From positions 6,607 through 70,606 of the forward strand of contig DATKCN010000250.1 of NCBI GenBank assembly GCA_035513175.1: 64,000 nt of DNA, in the 5' to 3' direction. The notes beneath the pieces were generated by a model. That model was not told where the DNA came from. It was given only the letters and a program-made list of their open reading frames with translations, and made no database searches. Below are positions 16,034 through 25,531 of this stretch, piece after piece. This stretch comes from DATKCN01 sp035513175 (lineage in GTDB: Bacteria > Chloroflexota > Chloroflexia > Thermomicrobiales > CFX8). A program made the translations under genes and the position numbers. Each line of letters opens with the position of its first letter. The first letter of the stretch is position 1.

Positions 16034-19000
16034 CGAGTGCTCCTGCCTCATCCTCGCCAGACCATTCCGGCGAATCGTGACTCCAGACTGCTTCAAGCGT
16101 GTCACGAATGAACTCTACGGTCACGCGTCCATCGTGGAGATCGCTGGAAGCCGCCGCGACAACCCGCGTTCGGGCCTCGTCGATCGTTAGCGGCCGGTCG
16201 CTGGCAAGGTAGCCGCCTTCTTCGAGGAAGCGCTGGAGGTCGTTGCGCATCGCGCCGCGGAAATGCGAAATCTCGCCACGGTCCAGCGCCGCGATCAAGC
16301 TCTGGGCGTTACCGTCGACACGCCGCGCGAGCGCCGCGACACGGTCGATGAACACCGGCGTGATGACGCCGCACTCGATTATCACGGCGCGGTCGACGGG
16401 GCGTCCCCTCCCTGCGCGGAAGCAGGCGCAGGCTTCTTTGATGACATCCGCGCGCGCGTGGCAGCGTCGAACGATCTGCTCCTGACCGTCGAGCAGGTCC
16501 GCGCCGCCCAGATCGGCCATGGCGCGTAGTTGTCCCCACGTTTCGATGTGCAGCGAAAGCAGGCGGTGCAGCGCGTGAGTGTCGTCGATCAGGTGCCAGA
16601 GGTGTAGCCCGCCATCGCTCTCCGCGCGCGGGTCAATGCCGGGAACGCGCAGTAGCTCGCGATAGTCGTCATGGCTCAAGCCGTCCGGCTCGGGGATCGT
16701 GATCACGGGCCACTCCACGTGCGCGACCGGCGGCAGACGCTCCCAGTCAGCGAGATCGCGAATCTCGGCCAGATCCAGCAAGCGGAACGGAACCTCGGGA
16801 TGCTGGGACATCACCGCTTGCCATTTGCGCACCTCGTCGTGTTGCGCGGTCAGGTACAGCACCTGACGTCCGGAGCCAGCGATCTCTATGGTGGCGTCAA
16901 TGATGGCGCGCGCCCGCTGCTCGTCGCTGTTGCCAAGCGTCTCGTCGAAGATGAGTGGCAGCATTACGCCCTGCTCCTGATGTTCGACGAACGCCACCCG
17001 CACCGCCAGCAGAAGCTGGAGACGGGTCCCGCTCGACAGCTCGTGCAGCGCGTGTCCGGCGCCGGTGACGTTGTCGATGGCCCGGAAGGCGGGCGGCTCG
17101 GTGTCGCTCAGTTCCAGCCGGTAGCGCCCGTGGGTGATCTTGACGAACAGCTCACGCGCCCGGTGGAAGACGAGCGGGCGGTCGTTGTCCCGCGTCTCCT
17201 CTCGGACGAAGTCGGCGATGCTCCAGCCCGCGACCTGCGCGTAGGCCTGCTCGCGGGCCTCGGCCAACTGCTCGCCATGCATCTGCTCAGCGGCCAGTGC
17301 CCGTTCAAGATCGTGCTTCGTTTTGGCCTCCGCGACCCGCGCCGTTACCGCCGCGATCTCGTCGCGAATCTCGTCCTGCTCCGCGCTGTGCTCGCGAGCG
17401 TCCTCCAGCCGCCGTTCAATCTCCGTAGCGGCTTCATCGGCCAGATGGCCGTCGTCGCCGAGCGCCTGTTCCGCGCGCTCGCACTCCAGCCTGGCACGCT
17501 GGGACGCTTCCCGCGCCAGCCGGTAGGCCTCCAGCTGGTCCAGCAGACCGGTGAGCTGATGCTCGTCCTCCTCGTTCATGTCGAGACGCTCGAAGAACGC
17601 GTGAATATCCGCTTCCCGGCGCTCTAGCTGCGGTCTGAGCTGCTCGCGCAGCAGCCGGGTGCTGCGCTCGTGGCTCGCCTGAGCCTCGTTCCAATCTCGT
17701 TCCCGCTGTGTCAGGTCCTCGATGCAACCGAGCGCTTCCGCCTGTTTCGCGACGGTCGCGTAGTCATATGAGGCCAGCGTCGCGTTGAGCTCGTCGAACG
17801 TGGCCGCGAGGCGGGTCCTGAGCGCGGCGATCTCCGCCGCCGTTCCATTCAAGCGGTCGCGCGCGTGCTGCCATTGCACGAGATTGCTGGCCAGCACGTA
17901 CAGGCTCGCTGGGTCGCGTCCGGGCGCCGCGCCAAACCGCGTGGCTGCCGCGTCGATTTCTGCCTGTGCTTCGGCGCTGCGAGCCTGCAGCGCGACGCGC
18001 TCGTCAGCAACGTAATCCCAGCGTTGCCGCTTCTCCTCATCGAGGGCGCGTGACCGTTGCTGTTGCGCCAGGGTCTCGATCAGCAGTTCCACCTCCGCTG
18101 AGTGCCACGTTGAGGGCGCGTCGAGCTGCAAGCGCTCGTATTCAGCGCGCACCAGCTCCGTCGCGGAAGTCGCCTCGGAAGCGCTCCGAGAGCGGCCCTG
18201 TTTGAGAGCCACGTACACCAGCCACGCCCCGGTCACCACAAGGATGAGCGCGGCCGGATGGGCGACGATCCCCAGCACGATGCTCTGCACGATCACTGCG
18301 ATGCCGGCGATCAACAGCAATGTGCGCCGCTGATTCGCCTTGCCAGCCGGCGCCTCGGCGCGCTCGTGCCGCAGCCACTGGTCGAGCGCGTGGATGCCCG
18401 CATCCAGTCGTCGTCGCTCTTCGGGATCCAGCGGCTGGCTCGACGCGATCGGCCCGAGCCACGTGTGCAATGCCTCCAGTGCCGCGAGCTGCGCACGGAC
18501 CGTCGCGTGTCGCTGTGCCAGCTCCGCGAGCTGATCGAATTCCACGACACCCAGTCCGGCCAGACGTGAGTCGTCCGCCAGCGCCCCGAGCGAACGCCGG
18601 GCCGTCTCAAGCTGAACTGACGCGTCATCACGCCGGGTTTCCGCCGCCCGTGTGGCGGATGTGATGTCCTGCAGCTCCGAGCAACGCTCCCGTAGTGCCG
18701 CAACGAGTCCGCCGGGTACGCGCTCATCCAGACGGGCGCGCCGCTGCCGGTCCACCGCGTCGGACATCTGCTGGGACTCGGCGGCAATCGCGGCGCGCGC
18801 CTCCTCCTGGCGCAGCCGCAGGTCCCGAAGTGTCTCTCGCTCGTCGCCTGAAAGTCGTTCCATCACGTCGGGAAACGTCGTGAGCTGTGCGAGCGTGTCA
18901 TCCCGCGCGCTGCGCGCGAGGCGGCAATCAAGCGCCTTCTGCAGCGTCGCAACTTTCCTGTCAGCCTCTCGCGCCTCGTCGAGCTCGCGGTTCAGGCCTT

Positions 19001-19553
19001 CCAGCGTGCGCTCTTCGTCCAGCAATCGCTGCTGAGCCGCGAGGGCGGCCTGCCGGTCCTGCGTCGCCTGATCGCGCAGTCCCTTCAGTCGCTGCGGCGC
19101 GCTCGGACGTTGGGTGAGCTTCAACGCCTGTATCGCCGCGCCCACATCGTAGCCACCGGCTGACTCACGCAGGATCGCTTCGGCGAACGAGCGATTGTCG
19201 GCCGCCAGCAGGACGTGTAGCGCCAGTAGATACCGCTCGCTGTCTGCCGCGACAATCGGGTGGTCCGCGTCGACGCCGTCTCGCTGGCAGCGTTTGCCTC
19301 CGTTGTCGTACTCGACCAGCCAGCGCGCGCCGTCGAACTCAAACGCCCCGGCCACCACCGCCTGCGGGGACATCGGGGACGAAGGCCACAGCAGGGTCAG
19401 CAGGGCGTGCGTGAGGGTCGTCTTGCCGGATGCGTTCGGACCGTGAATGACGTTGACGCCCGAGCACAGCCCGTCGACGACGAAAGATGCGTCGATGCCG
19501 TACATACGGCGCACGTCGAGCCGGTCGAACCTGACGCTGAGCCTCGCACTCAC
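16026..19553 (-). CDS. SbcC/YhaN-like ATPase with central transmembrane hairpin
   Basis: 1,175 residues of the SMC/Rad50-type ATPase class. Walker A GPNASGKT is at 38-45; long heptad-rich helices (about 155-390 and 455-760) flank a membrane hairpin at about 406-450 (LLLIAGIAVIVQSIVLGIV, LILVVTGAWLVYVAL); the ABC signature ELSSGTRLQ and Walker B LPLIFDETLGNS lie near 835 and 865. The order, and the membrane segment where Rad50 has its zinc hook, match Bacillus YhaN. A helical tail of about 290 residues after Walker B is extra. It starts with GTG overlapping the SbcD-like stop (GTGA) and ends overlapping the AhpD-like start. It probably works with the phosphoesterase as a membrane-bound nuclease complex; this is inferred from family and operon. 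Confidence 0.85.
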   Translation of the reverse strand: MSARLSVRFDRLDVRRMYGIDASFVVDGLCSGVNVIHGPNASGKTTLTHALLTLLWPSSPMSPQAVVAGAFEFDGARWLVEYDNGGKRCQRDGVDADHPIVAADSERYLLALHVLLAADNRSFAEAILRESAGGYDVGAAIQALKLTQRPSAPQRLKGLRDQATQDRQAALAAQQRLLDEERTLEGLNRELDEAREADRKVATLQKALDCRLARSARDDTLAQLTTFPDVMERLSGDERETLRDLRLRQEEARAAIAAESQQMSDAVDRQRRARLDERVPGGLVAALRERCSELQDITSATRAAETRRDDASVQLETARRSLGALADDSRLAGLGVVEFDQLAELAQRHATVRAQLAALEALHTWLGPIASSQPLDPEERRRLDAGIHALDQWLRHERAEAPAGKANQRRTLLLIAGIAVIVQSIVLGIVAHPAALILVVTGAWLVYVALKQGRSRSASEATSATELVRAEYERLQLDAPSTWHSAEVELLIETLAQQQRSRALDEEKRQRWDYVADERVALQARSAEAQAEIDAAATRFGAAPGRDPASLYVLASNLVQWQHARDRLNGTAAEIAALRTRLAATFDELNATLASYDYATVAKQAEALGCIEDLTQRERDWNEAQASHERSTRLLREQLRPQLERREADIHAFFERLDMNEEDEHQLTGLLDQLEAYRLAREASQRARLECERAEQALGDDGHLADEAATEIERRLEDAREHSAEQDEIRDEIAAVTARVAEAKTKHDLERALAAEQMHGEQLAEAREQAYAQVAGWSIADFVREETRDNDRPLVFHRARELFVKITHGRYRLELSDTEPPAFRAIDNVTGAGHALHELSSGTRLQLLLAVRVAFVEHQEQGVMLPLIFDETLGNSDEQRARAIIDATIEIAGSGRQVLYLTAQHDEVRKWQAVMSQHPEVPFRLLDLAEIRDLADWERLPPVAHVEWPVITIPEPDGLSHDDYRELLRVPGIDPRAESDGGLHLWHLIDDTHALHRLLSLHIETWGQLRAMADLGGADLLDGQEQIVRRCHARADVIKEACACFRAGRGRPVDRAVIIECGVITPVFIDRVAALARRVDGNAQSLIAALDRGEISHFRGAMRNDLQRFLEEGGYLASDRPLTIDEARTRVVAAASSDLHDGRVTVEFIRDTLEAVWSHDSPEWSGEDEAGALDV

Positions 19554-20833
19554 GACGCCCGCTCCCTCTGCGCCACGAGCGTGTCCAGCAGCTGGTATCC
19601 CTCACGCAGCAGGTGCTCCCGCGCGACGGCGCGGTCGAGCGTCCCGACGTCCGCGATCCCCGCGTACACCGCGTGCCGCTCCACCGTTCGCAACCTCGCC
19701 AGCGTGTCGTCGATCAGCCGCCGGCAGGCCTCCGCGTCATCATTCGCTTCGAGCGCGCTCAGCGTGCGGGCCAGCGCCCCGGGCGGATCGTTGCGCCGCG
19801 ACAGTTCATCGAGCGAGAGCGCAGGGCGCGTGTCGAGCGACAGTTTCTCGACGAATCCCTGGACGTGTCCCGCGTGCAGGCTTAAGTCGCCCGGAAGGTG
19901 CTTCAGATGTTCCGCCACGTCGCGGTGAATCGGCGTGCGTCCCGTCACCGTCACCCGAAACGCCACGCATTCGAGGTCACCACCAGCCGCCGCAACTTCC
20001 GTGAGATGGATCTGCGCCGCGCTGGTCACAGTGTTGAGCAGTGCGTCCTGATCCTCAACGTCACTGACATCGATCGCCAGCGGCTCGTAGCGCACGCGCG
20101 CCGTCGGGAACTGCCGCGCCTCGGGAGCGCGTCCCGGAAGCAGCTCGACGAGCCAGGGACCGTGCGGACCTGTCTCACCGGGGTCCATTCCCTGCGGTGA
20201 GCCCGGATACATGAGCGTCACCCCGCTGATATGCCTGATTGATGGGTGGTGAATGTGTCCCAGCAGCCAGAGCGCCACCCGCTGGCGGCCCAGGTCCGCC
20301 AGTGTCACCGGCGCATAGACGCTGCCCGGCTGGTCGAGGTCGGCGTGCAGCAGGCCCAGCACCGGCAGCCCGTCGTCGGGGCCGATCGGATACGACGCGA
20401 GCGGGTTGAAGCGCACCTGTTGGCTGGGGAACGACCAGCCGTCGACGTGCAACACGGCGTCCCCACCGCTGAGAATCGTCCGGCGCTCCCACTGCCCGCC
20501 CTGGCCCAGCAGATGCAGCCGCTCACCCGCCGCGCCGCGCTTCAACAGCGGTAGGACATCGAAGTCGTGGTTACCCGCCACCGCGATCGTGTCGATGCCC
20601 GCTTCCGCGAGACGGCGCAGCCCACGCTCCAGCGGCCCGAACGCTTCGAAGTAGCGGTTCGCCCGGTCGACCACGTCGCCGCTGAGCGCCAGCAGATCAA
20701 CCCGTTCCCGCAGCGCGACATCTACGATCGAATCCCACGCAGCGGCCGTGGAGAACCGGGCGCTATCGAGGCCTTCCGGCACGCGGCTGGACCGGCGTCC
20801 GATGTGGATGTCACCAGAGCAGAGAATTTTCAA
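19550..20833 (-). CDS. SbcD/YhaO-like metallophosphoesterase (DNA nuclease subunit)
   Basis: 427 residues from a TTG at 20833 that overlaps the upstream stop (TTGA) and has GAAGGA seven bases before it. The calcineurin-type metal site is complete: ILCSGDIHIG, then LALSGDVVDRA, then VAGNHD, then LLHADLD and GHIHHP. About 200 C-terminal residues are mostly helical, as in Mre11/SbcD-type and YhaO proteins that need a partner ATPase. Its position between a RecB-like nuclease and an SbcC-like ATPase, with four-base overlaps on both sides, makes a DNA end-processing role likely. Confidence 0.88.
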   Translation of the reverse strand: MKILCSGDIHIGRRSSRVPEGLDSARFSTAAAWDSIVDVALRERVDLLALSGDVVDRANRYFEAFGPLERGLRRLAEAGIDTIAVAGNHDFDVLPLLKRGAAGERLHLLGQGGQWERRTILSGGDAVLHVDGWSFPSQQVRFNPLASYPIGPDDGLPVLGLLHADLDQPGSVYAPVTLADLGRQRVALWLLGHIHHPSIRHISGVTLMYPGSPQGMDPGETGPHGPWLVELLPGRAPEARQFPTARVRYEPLAIDVSDVEDQDALLNTVTSAAQIHLTEVAAAGGDLECVAFRVTVTGRTPIHRDVAEHLKHLPGDLSLHAGHVQGFVEKLSLDTRPALSLDELSRRNDPPGALARTLSALEANDDAEACRRLIDDTLARLRTVERHAVYAGIADVGTLDRAVAREHLLREGYQLLDTLVAQRERAS

Positions 20834-21624
20834 GGGTCGTCCTTCATCGGGTCCGCTCCGCTCCGGGCGAACAGGATGCAACCGTGCTGGTAATACTGGC
20901 AGCGCTCGCACTGGCGGGACTGGATCGGCGCCCACTCCCCGCTGACGTGATTCTCGTCGATCTCGCGGGCAATGCTCCGGATGCGACCGACGATTGGGCG
21001 CGCCTCATCCCTGGTGAGGTAGCGACTATCCGACTCTCGAGAGCTGAGATAGGTCGTTGTCGAGCGCACACGTGCCTCGTCGAGCGCGCTGCCGACGGCG
21101 ATGCGCGCAACGACGGCTTGAAGCTCGTCGGCCGGGTGGCGTCTGCCGGTCTTCCAGTCGATGTGCTCGATCTCGACGGCGTCCACGCGCACGAGCAGGT
21201 CGACCTTGGCCTTCACGATGAACGGAAGCTCAGCTCCCTTGCCACGAAAGCTGAAGCCGTAGCTGCGCTCAACCACATGGACCGACTTGCGCGGGTCGAA
21301 CGATTCGACCGCGGCGTCGACCCAATCGTGAATCATGTCGATTTCACGGACCCTGTCGACGCGCGCCAGCTCTGATTCAGGCGTTACCCGCGCTTCGATC
21401 TCGCCGCGCAGGTCGGCAGGGAACGACCGGCGCCCCGCGAACACCTTGAATGCCTGAGCCAGCACCTCATGCGTGATTCTCCCGCGCGTCATTTCTGCCG
21501 CGGCGACGATGCGGCCCTTGCGCTTGCGGACATGCTTGAGAAAGTACTTCTGCGGGCAGGCTTCGAACGTCGTCAGATGATTGACCCAGTAGGTGGGCGT
21601 GAAGCGGCGCGACGGTTGAGCCAT
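20830..21624 (-). CDS. PD-(D/E)XK (RecB/Cas4-like) nuclease with probable Fe-S cluster
   Basis: 264 residues from an ATG with GGAG upstream. The core shows the PD-(D/E)XK order: an N-terminal ITHEVLAQ helix, VKAKVDLLVRVD supplying the Asp, and IEHIDWKTGRR supplying D-x-K. One Cys near the N-terminus (CPQKYFL, C23) and three near the C-terminus (CERCQYYQHGC) match the four-Cys 4Fe-4S arrangement that staples the ends of Cas4, AddB and Dna2 nucleases. There is no helicase domain and no cas gene nearby. It is the first gene of the overlapping operon with the SbcD- and SbcC-like genes, suggesting an end-resection or anti-invader nuclease set. Confidence 0.85.
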   Translation of the reverse strand: MAQPSRRFTPTYWVNHLTTFEACPQKYFLKHVRKRKGRIVAAAEMTRGRITHEVLAQAFKVFAGRRSFPADLRGEIEARVTPESELARVDRVREIDMIHDWVDAAVESFDPRKSVHVVERSYGFSFRGKGAELPFIVKAKVDLLVRVDAVEIEHIDWKTGRRHPADELQAVVARIAVGSALDEARVRSTTTYLSSRESDSRYLTRDEARPIVGRIRSIAREIDENHVSGEWAPIQSRQCERCQYYQHGCILFARSGADPMKDDP

Positions 21625-21731
21625 GCTCCGGCGCCTCCTCCACGATCGAACGCACGATGTGCGTGTAGCAACGTCGGTATTTCACGCCAGCATACGACCA
21701 TGTCACCTCTCCCGTCAACAGTTGCTGGTGA

Positions 21732-22162
21732 TCAGGAGCCACCTCGCATGAAAATCTCATAGACGCGCGTCAAATCAGGGTACTCTGTGACACGCGCCGC
21801 GATTCGCAGCAGTGGCAGGTACTGCGAGCGCGAGTTGCCATGGTTGGGGAAGTGCCAGACGCGCCTCGTCGTGTTCGCCACCTGCTTGCTTCAGCCTGGC
21901 TCCAGACCTCGTCGAGATCCAGCAAGAAGCAGATGTCGATGTCCTCCGGAATGAGATCGAGCGCGTTGCGGGCCGAGTCGAAGCGTCACGGCGTCACCGT
22001 GACCTCGTGCACGATGGCGCGCGTCGCCCGCAGCCGCTCGACCGTGTCGTCGGTGCTGCCGGTGTCGGCGACGATGAAGAGATCGGCGTCCGCGACGTCC
22101 ATCATGAAGCGTTCGACGTGCGCCGCTACGTTCCTCGAGATCGCATACGCGGCGATCTTCAC
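21732..22162 (-). pseudogene. Glycosyltransferase family 2-like gene, decayed
   Basis: From a GTG at 22162 the minus strand reads VKIAAYAISRNVAAHVERF, then ADLFIVADTGSTDDTVERLR, a GT-A-type N-terminus with the DTGSTDDT nucleotide-sugar motif, and VHEVTVTP followed by TGA where relatives have Trp (TP-W-RFD). The same frame continues RFDSARNALDLIPED and LDLDEVWS, then the homologous text (RVWHFPNHGNSRSQYLPLL) shifts by one base and ends at 21732. A nonsense codon plus a frameshift mark it as a pseudogene. Confidence 0.68.
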
Positions 22163-22233
22163 CTGTCGTTCCTCAGGCTCAATACATCGTCGCGGCACGA
22201 CGCGCCAGCGAAACGAACCCCCGCATCACGCCG

Positions 22234-23607
22234 TCAATAGACCTCGAGATAGCGCTCGCGCTCCCAGCTGGTGACGTAGCCGCAGAAGGCGCTCCACTCG
22301 CGGCGCTGGCCCTCGGTCAGGCGCTCGTAGACGTGGTCGCCGAGCGCGTCCTTGATGACTTCGTCCTCGGCCAGCTCGCCAATCGCCTCGCCGAGCGTGG
22401 TCGGCAGCGTGCCGACGTTGCGCCGGGCCAGGTCTTCCTCGGTGAACAGGTACAGGTTTTCCTCGACCGGCTCCGGCAATGGCAGCTCGCGCTCGATGCC
22501 GTCCAGCCCGGCCGCCAGCATGACAGCGTAGGCCAGGTACGGGTTGCAGGAGGGGTCCGGGCAGCGCAGCTCGATGCGGGTGGCCGCCGGCCGGCCGGAC
22601 CGAATCATCGGCACGCGGATCAGCGCCGAGCGGTTCTGGCGCGCCCACGAGATGTAGACCGGCGCCTCATAGCCCGGCACCAGGCGGCGGTAGGAGTTGA
22701 TCAGCGGGTTCAGCACGGCAGTCATGCCGCGCGCGTGGGCCAGCTGCCCGGCGATAAAGTGCTTGGCGATGCGCGACAGTCCGTAGGAGTCGTCGCTGTC
22801 GATGAAGGCGTTCTCGCCGCTGTCCAGCAGGCCGAACGACTGATGCGTGTGCATGCCGGAGCCCGCGATGCCCTCAACCGGCTTGGGCATGAACGTCGCG
22901 TGCAGCCCGTGTTGCTGGGCGATCGCCTTCAGGGTGAACTTGAAGGTCGTGGCGTTGTCCGCGGTCGTCAGCGCGTCGGCGTACTCGAAGTCGATCTCGT
23001 GCTGGCCGACGGCCACCTCGTGGTGCCCGGCCTCGACGGTGATGCCCATCTGCTGTAGCGCGCGGATCATGTCCTTCCGCACGTCGGCCGCCAGGTCGGT
23101 TGAGAGATCGAAGTATCCGGCGCGGTCGTGGGGCAGGACGGAAATGTCGTTGCCCTCCTTGCGGAACAGGAAGAACTCCAGCTCCGGGCCGGTGTTGTAG
23201 GCGTAGCCCAGCTCGGCCAGCCGCTCCAGCTGGCGCAGCAGCACCGCGCGCGGGTCGCCCATGAACAGCTCGCCGTTCGGCTTGTGCACCCAGCAAATGA
23301 CCCGCGCGGTCGTGTTGCGGCCCCGGTCCCAAGGGATGACATTGAACGTCGCCAGGTCGGGCATCAGGAACATGTCGCTCTCGGCGATGCGGGCGAAGCC
23401 GGCAATCGCCGAGCCGTCGAACCACTGGCCGTGCGCGATAACGTTCGGGAACACGTCGATTGGGATCGTCACCATCTTGACGATGCCCATCACGTCCGTG
23501 AACTGCAGGTTCACGAACTGGACATCGTCGTCTCGGCACTGTTGGAGCACCTCATCAGCGCTGCGCGCCGGCGTCCTGTGACCGGTGGGGGCGATGTCGA
23601 GTGCCAC
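22234..23607 (-). CDS. glnA: Glutamine synthetase, type I
   Basis: 457 residues from a GTG with GAGGAGG eight bases upstream. It condenses glutamate, ammonia and ATP to glutamine in the cytoplasm, normally as a dodecamer. Visible signatures are the N-terminal beta-grasp (FVNLQFTDVMGIVK), DGSAIAGFARIAESDM, the metal/glutamate site GPELEFFLF, the ATP-site region KPVEGIAGSGMHTHQSF, and RSALIRVP then ELRCPDPSCNPYLA. Length fits the shorter GSI-alpha-like group. There is no regulator or amt gene nearby. The decayed glycosyltransferase lies directly downstream. Confidence 0.96.
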   Translation of the reverse strand: MALDIAPTGHRTPARSADEVLQQCRDDDVQFVNLQFTDVMGIVKMVTIPIDVFPNVIAHGQWFDGSAIAGFARIAESDMFLMPDLATFNVIPWDRGRNTTARVICWVHKPNGELFMGDPRAVLLRQLERLAELGYAYNTGPELEFFLFRKEGNDISVLPHDRAGYFDLSTDLAADVRKDMIRALQQMGITVEAGHHEVAVGQHEIDFEYADALTTADNATTFKFTLKAIAQQHGLHATFMPKPVEGIAGSGMHTHQSFGLLDSGENAFIDSDDSYGLSRIAKHFIAGQLAHARGMTAVLNPLINSYRRLVPGYEAPVYISWARQNRSALIRVPMIRSGRPAATRIELRCPDPSCNPYLAYAVMLAAGLDGIERELPLPEPVEENLYLFTEEDLARRNVGTLPTTLGEAIGELAEDEVIKDALGDHVYERLTEGQRREWSAFCGYVTSWERERYLEVY

Positions 23608-23753
23608 GCGCCAGACCTCCTCGTGTGTCAGCGTCGTGCGGCGCGGTCATCCCACGCGTGCGGCGCCCGCCAGGCAAGGGTACGCATATCGGGCGGCGCG
23701 CGCCACGGGTGAGCCGACGAACGCACACTGGCGGTCTTGTGCCGCGCGCACAA

Positions 23754-24365
23754 TTACGGGGCACGCGGCCCGACGCCGATCGCGCACGTCTCGTCAACGT
23801 CCGGCGCCCGCTCGCTGTTCTGGTAGACGTGGATGAAGAAAGGAAGGCGCGGATCGTCCGCGCGGTCGAGCCGCAGTTGCCGCTCCCACGCGGTGAGCAC
23901 CACGGCCGTGTCCAGTCCGGGATACGGAGCCAGGATCACGTCGAGCTGGCCGGTGGCTTCGTCACGCAGCAGCGCGACGTCGTTGTCCGGCAGGTCGGGG
24001 TCATAGGCCACCCACACGGCTCCGGTGGCCAGCGACTTCACCGCGTGCTCGTCGATCAGCGGCGTCCGGTACAGCCCGCACAGGTGGGCCAGTTCGGCGT
24101 GCGGTCCACCGGCCGGAGGGATCACGTCGTAGGCGAACGGGCCGTTTGCCTCCCCCCCGGTCAGCGTCTCGAAGATCGTCACCCCGTCGACCTCGTCCGG
24201 CAACCGCTCCTGGTTGAGATTCATGTAAACGTTGAGCAGGGCGAATAGCAGCAATGTCCCGGCGAAGATCGGGACCCAAACCCTGCTCCGGCGAGCCGCC
24301 TTCGGGTCGGCGTGCCCGCGCCACCTGCCGCCGGACATTTGCGTGCGTGAACTGTTGCTCGTCAT
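23754..24365 (-). CDS. DUF3105 membrane-anchored protein
   Basis: About 203 residues with one N-terminal transmembrane helix (VWVPIFAGTLLLFALLNVYM) after a basic stretch, then an extracytoplasmic domain with the DUF3105 pattern: PPAGGPHAELAHLCGLY and DEHAVKSLATGAVWVAYDP, close to the family's P-x-SGPH...G-Y and E-x-VHSLEHGAV. Function of the family is not known to me. The start is uncertain: the ATG at 24365 is used, the ATG at 24338 is equally possible, and neither has a clear ribosome site. It is divergent from the racemase gene. Confidence 0.78.
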   Translation of the reverse strand: MTSNSSRTQMSGGRWRGHADPKAARRSRVWVPIFAGTLLLFALLNVYMNLNQERLPDEVDGVTIFETLTGGEANGPFAYDVIPPAGGPHAELAHLCGLYRTPLIDEHAVKSLATGAVWVAYDPDLPDNDVALLRDEATGQLDVILAPYPGLDTAVVLTAWERQLRLDRADDPRLPFFIHVYQNSERAPDVDETCAIGVGPRAP

Positions 24366-24518
24366 TAGCCGTGCGTTGCCGTTACGCGCGATCCCGCCGC
24401 TCGTCGCGGCCGGGGAGAAGCCTACCACCGTGGCCGATCTCAACCGGGCTCGACGGCGTTCGTCCGCGCGTACACTACTCGTCAGCAGCCAGGGACGGGC
24501 AACCAGGGGAGTGGCGCA

Positions 24519-25520
24519 ATGACTAAGCGGAGGACCTGCACGACGATCGACGCGCATGCTGGGGGGGAGCCGCTACGGATCGTTACTTCCGGTCTGCCGC
24601 CGCTCAAGGGCGCGACGATCCTCGAACGGCGTCGGGAGATGCTGGACCGGCACGACCACGTTCGCCGGGCGCTGATGTGGGAGCCGCGCGGCCACGCCGA
24701 CATGTACGGCGCGATTCTCACACCGCCGGTGACGCCAGACGCGGACTACGGCGTGCTGTTCATGCACAACGAGGGGTACTCCACGATGTGCGGGCACGGC
24801 ATCATCGCCCTCACCACCGCGCTGATCGAAACGGGCTCGTTCCCCTGTGAGGGAGATTCGGCGACTATCGGCTACGACACTCCCGCCGGATTCGTGCGCG
24901 CCACGGCGCGGGTTGTCGACGGCCGCGCGAGGCAGGTCGCCTTCGAGAACGTGGCCTCGTTCGTGTTCGCCGACCTCGTCGAGATCGACATCGCGCACGG
25001 CCGCCTGCGCGTGCCGGTCGTGTTCGGCGGCGCGTTCTACGCGCTTGCCGACGCGAGCGCCGCGGGTTTGACGATCGAATCGGGCCGTGTGCGCGACCTG
25101 ATCGACTTCGGCATGGCCGTCAAGCAGGCGGTCGAGGCGGCGCTGGACGTCGTCCACCCGACCGAGCCGGAGCTGCGCGGCATTTACGGCACGATCGTCA
25201 CCGGTCCCCCGACAGCCGGCGCCGATGGCCGCAACGTCACCATCTTCGCTGACGGCGAGGTCGATCGCTCCCCCTGCGGCACCGGCACGGCGGGGCGCGT
25301 TGCCTGGCTGCACGCCACCGGCGCGCTGGAGACCGGGCAGCTCTACACGCACGAGAGCATCACCGGAGCCCGCTTCACCGGCCGCGTCTTGCGCGAAACG
25401 AGCGTCGGAGGCGTCGCCGCCGTCGTCCCCGAGATCGCCGGACGCGGTTACCTCACCGGCTTTCACACCTTCGTGATCGAGCCTGACGACCCGCTTAGCG
25501 GCGGCTTCCTCGTGCGGTGA
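24519..25520 (+). CDS. Proline racemase family enzyme (4-hydroxyproline epimerase-like)
   Basis: 333 residues from an ATG with GGGGAG upstream. The two catalytic half-sites are both intact: Cys91 in STMCGHG and Cys253 in RSPCGTGTAG, with the DAHAGGEPLRIV opening of the family. Two Cys indicate racemase or epimerase chemistry, rather than the dehydratase variant that has Thr at the first position. Candidate substrates are proline or trans-4-hydroxyproline. It ends 11 bases from the convergent lactonase gene. No hydroxyproline catabolic cluster surrounds it, so the exact substrate is open. Confidence 0.9.
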   Translation: MTKRRTCTTIDAHAGGEPLRIVTSGLPPLKGATILERRREMLDRHDHVRRALMWEPRGHADMYGAILTPPVTPDADYGVLFMHNEGYSTMCGHGIIALTTALIETGSFPCEGDSATIGYDTPAGFVRATARVVDGRARQVAFENVASFVFADLVEIDIAHGRLRVPVVFGGAFYALADASAAGLTIESGRVRDLIDFGMAVKQAVEAALDVVHPTEPELRGIYGTIVTGPPTAGADGRNVTIFADGEVDRSPCGTGTAGRVAWLHATGALETGQLYTHESITGARFTGRVLRETSVGGVAAVVPEIAGRGYLTGFHTFVIEPDDPLSGGFLVR

Positions 25521-25531
25521 CGCTCCCCAAA

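Noticed and set aside
20830..21624. Cas4 of a CRISPR system
   Set aside because: No cas genes or repeat-spacer array are near; the Fe-S nuclease fold is shared with many RecB-like proteins.
21732..22162. Genome-wide UGA recoding to Trp, suggested by TGA at an expected Trp
   Set aside because: The same gene has a frameshift, the DinB TGA sits at an Arg position, and many genes end in TGA; simple nonsense mutation explains it.
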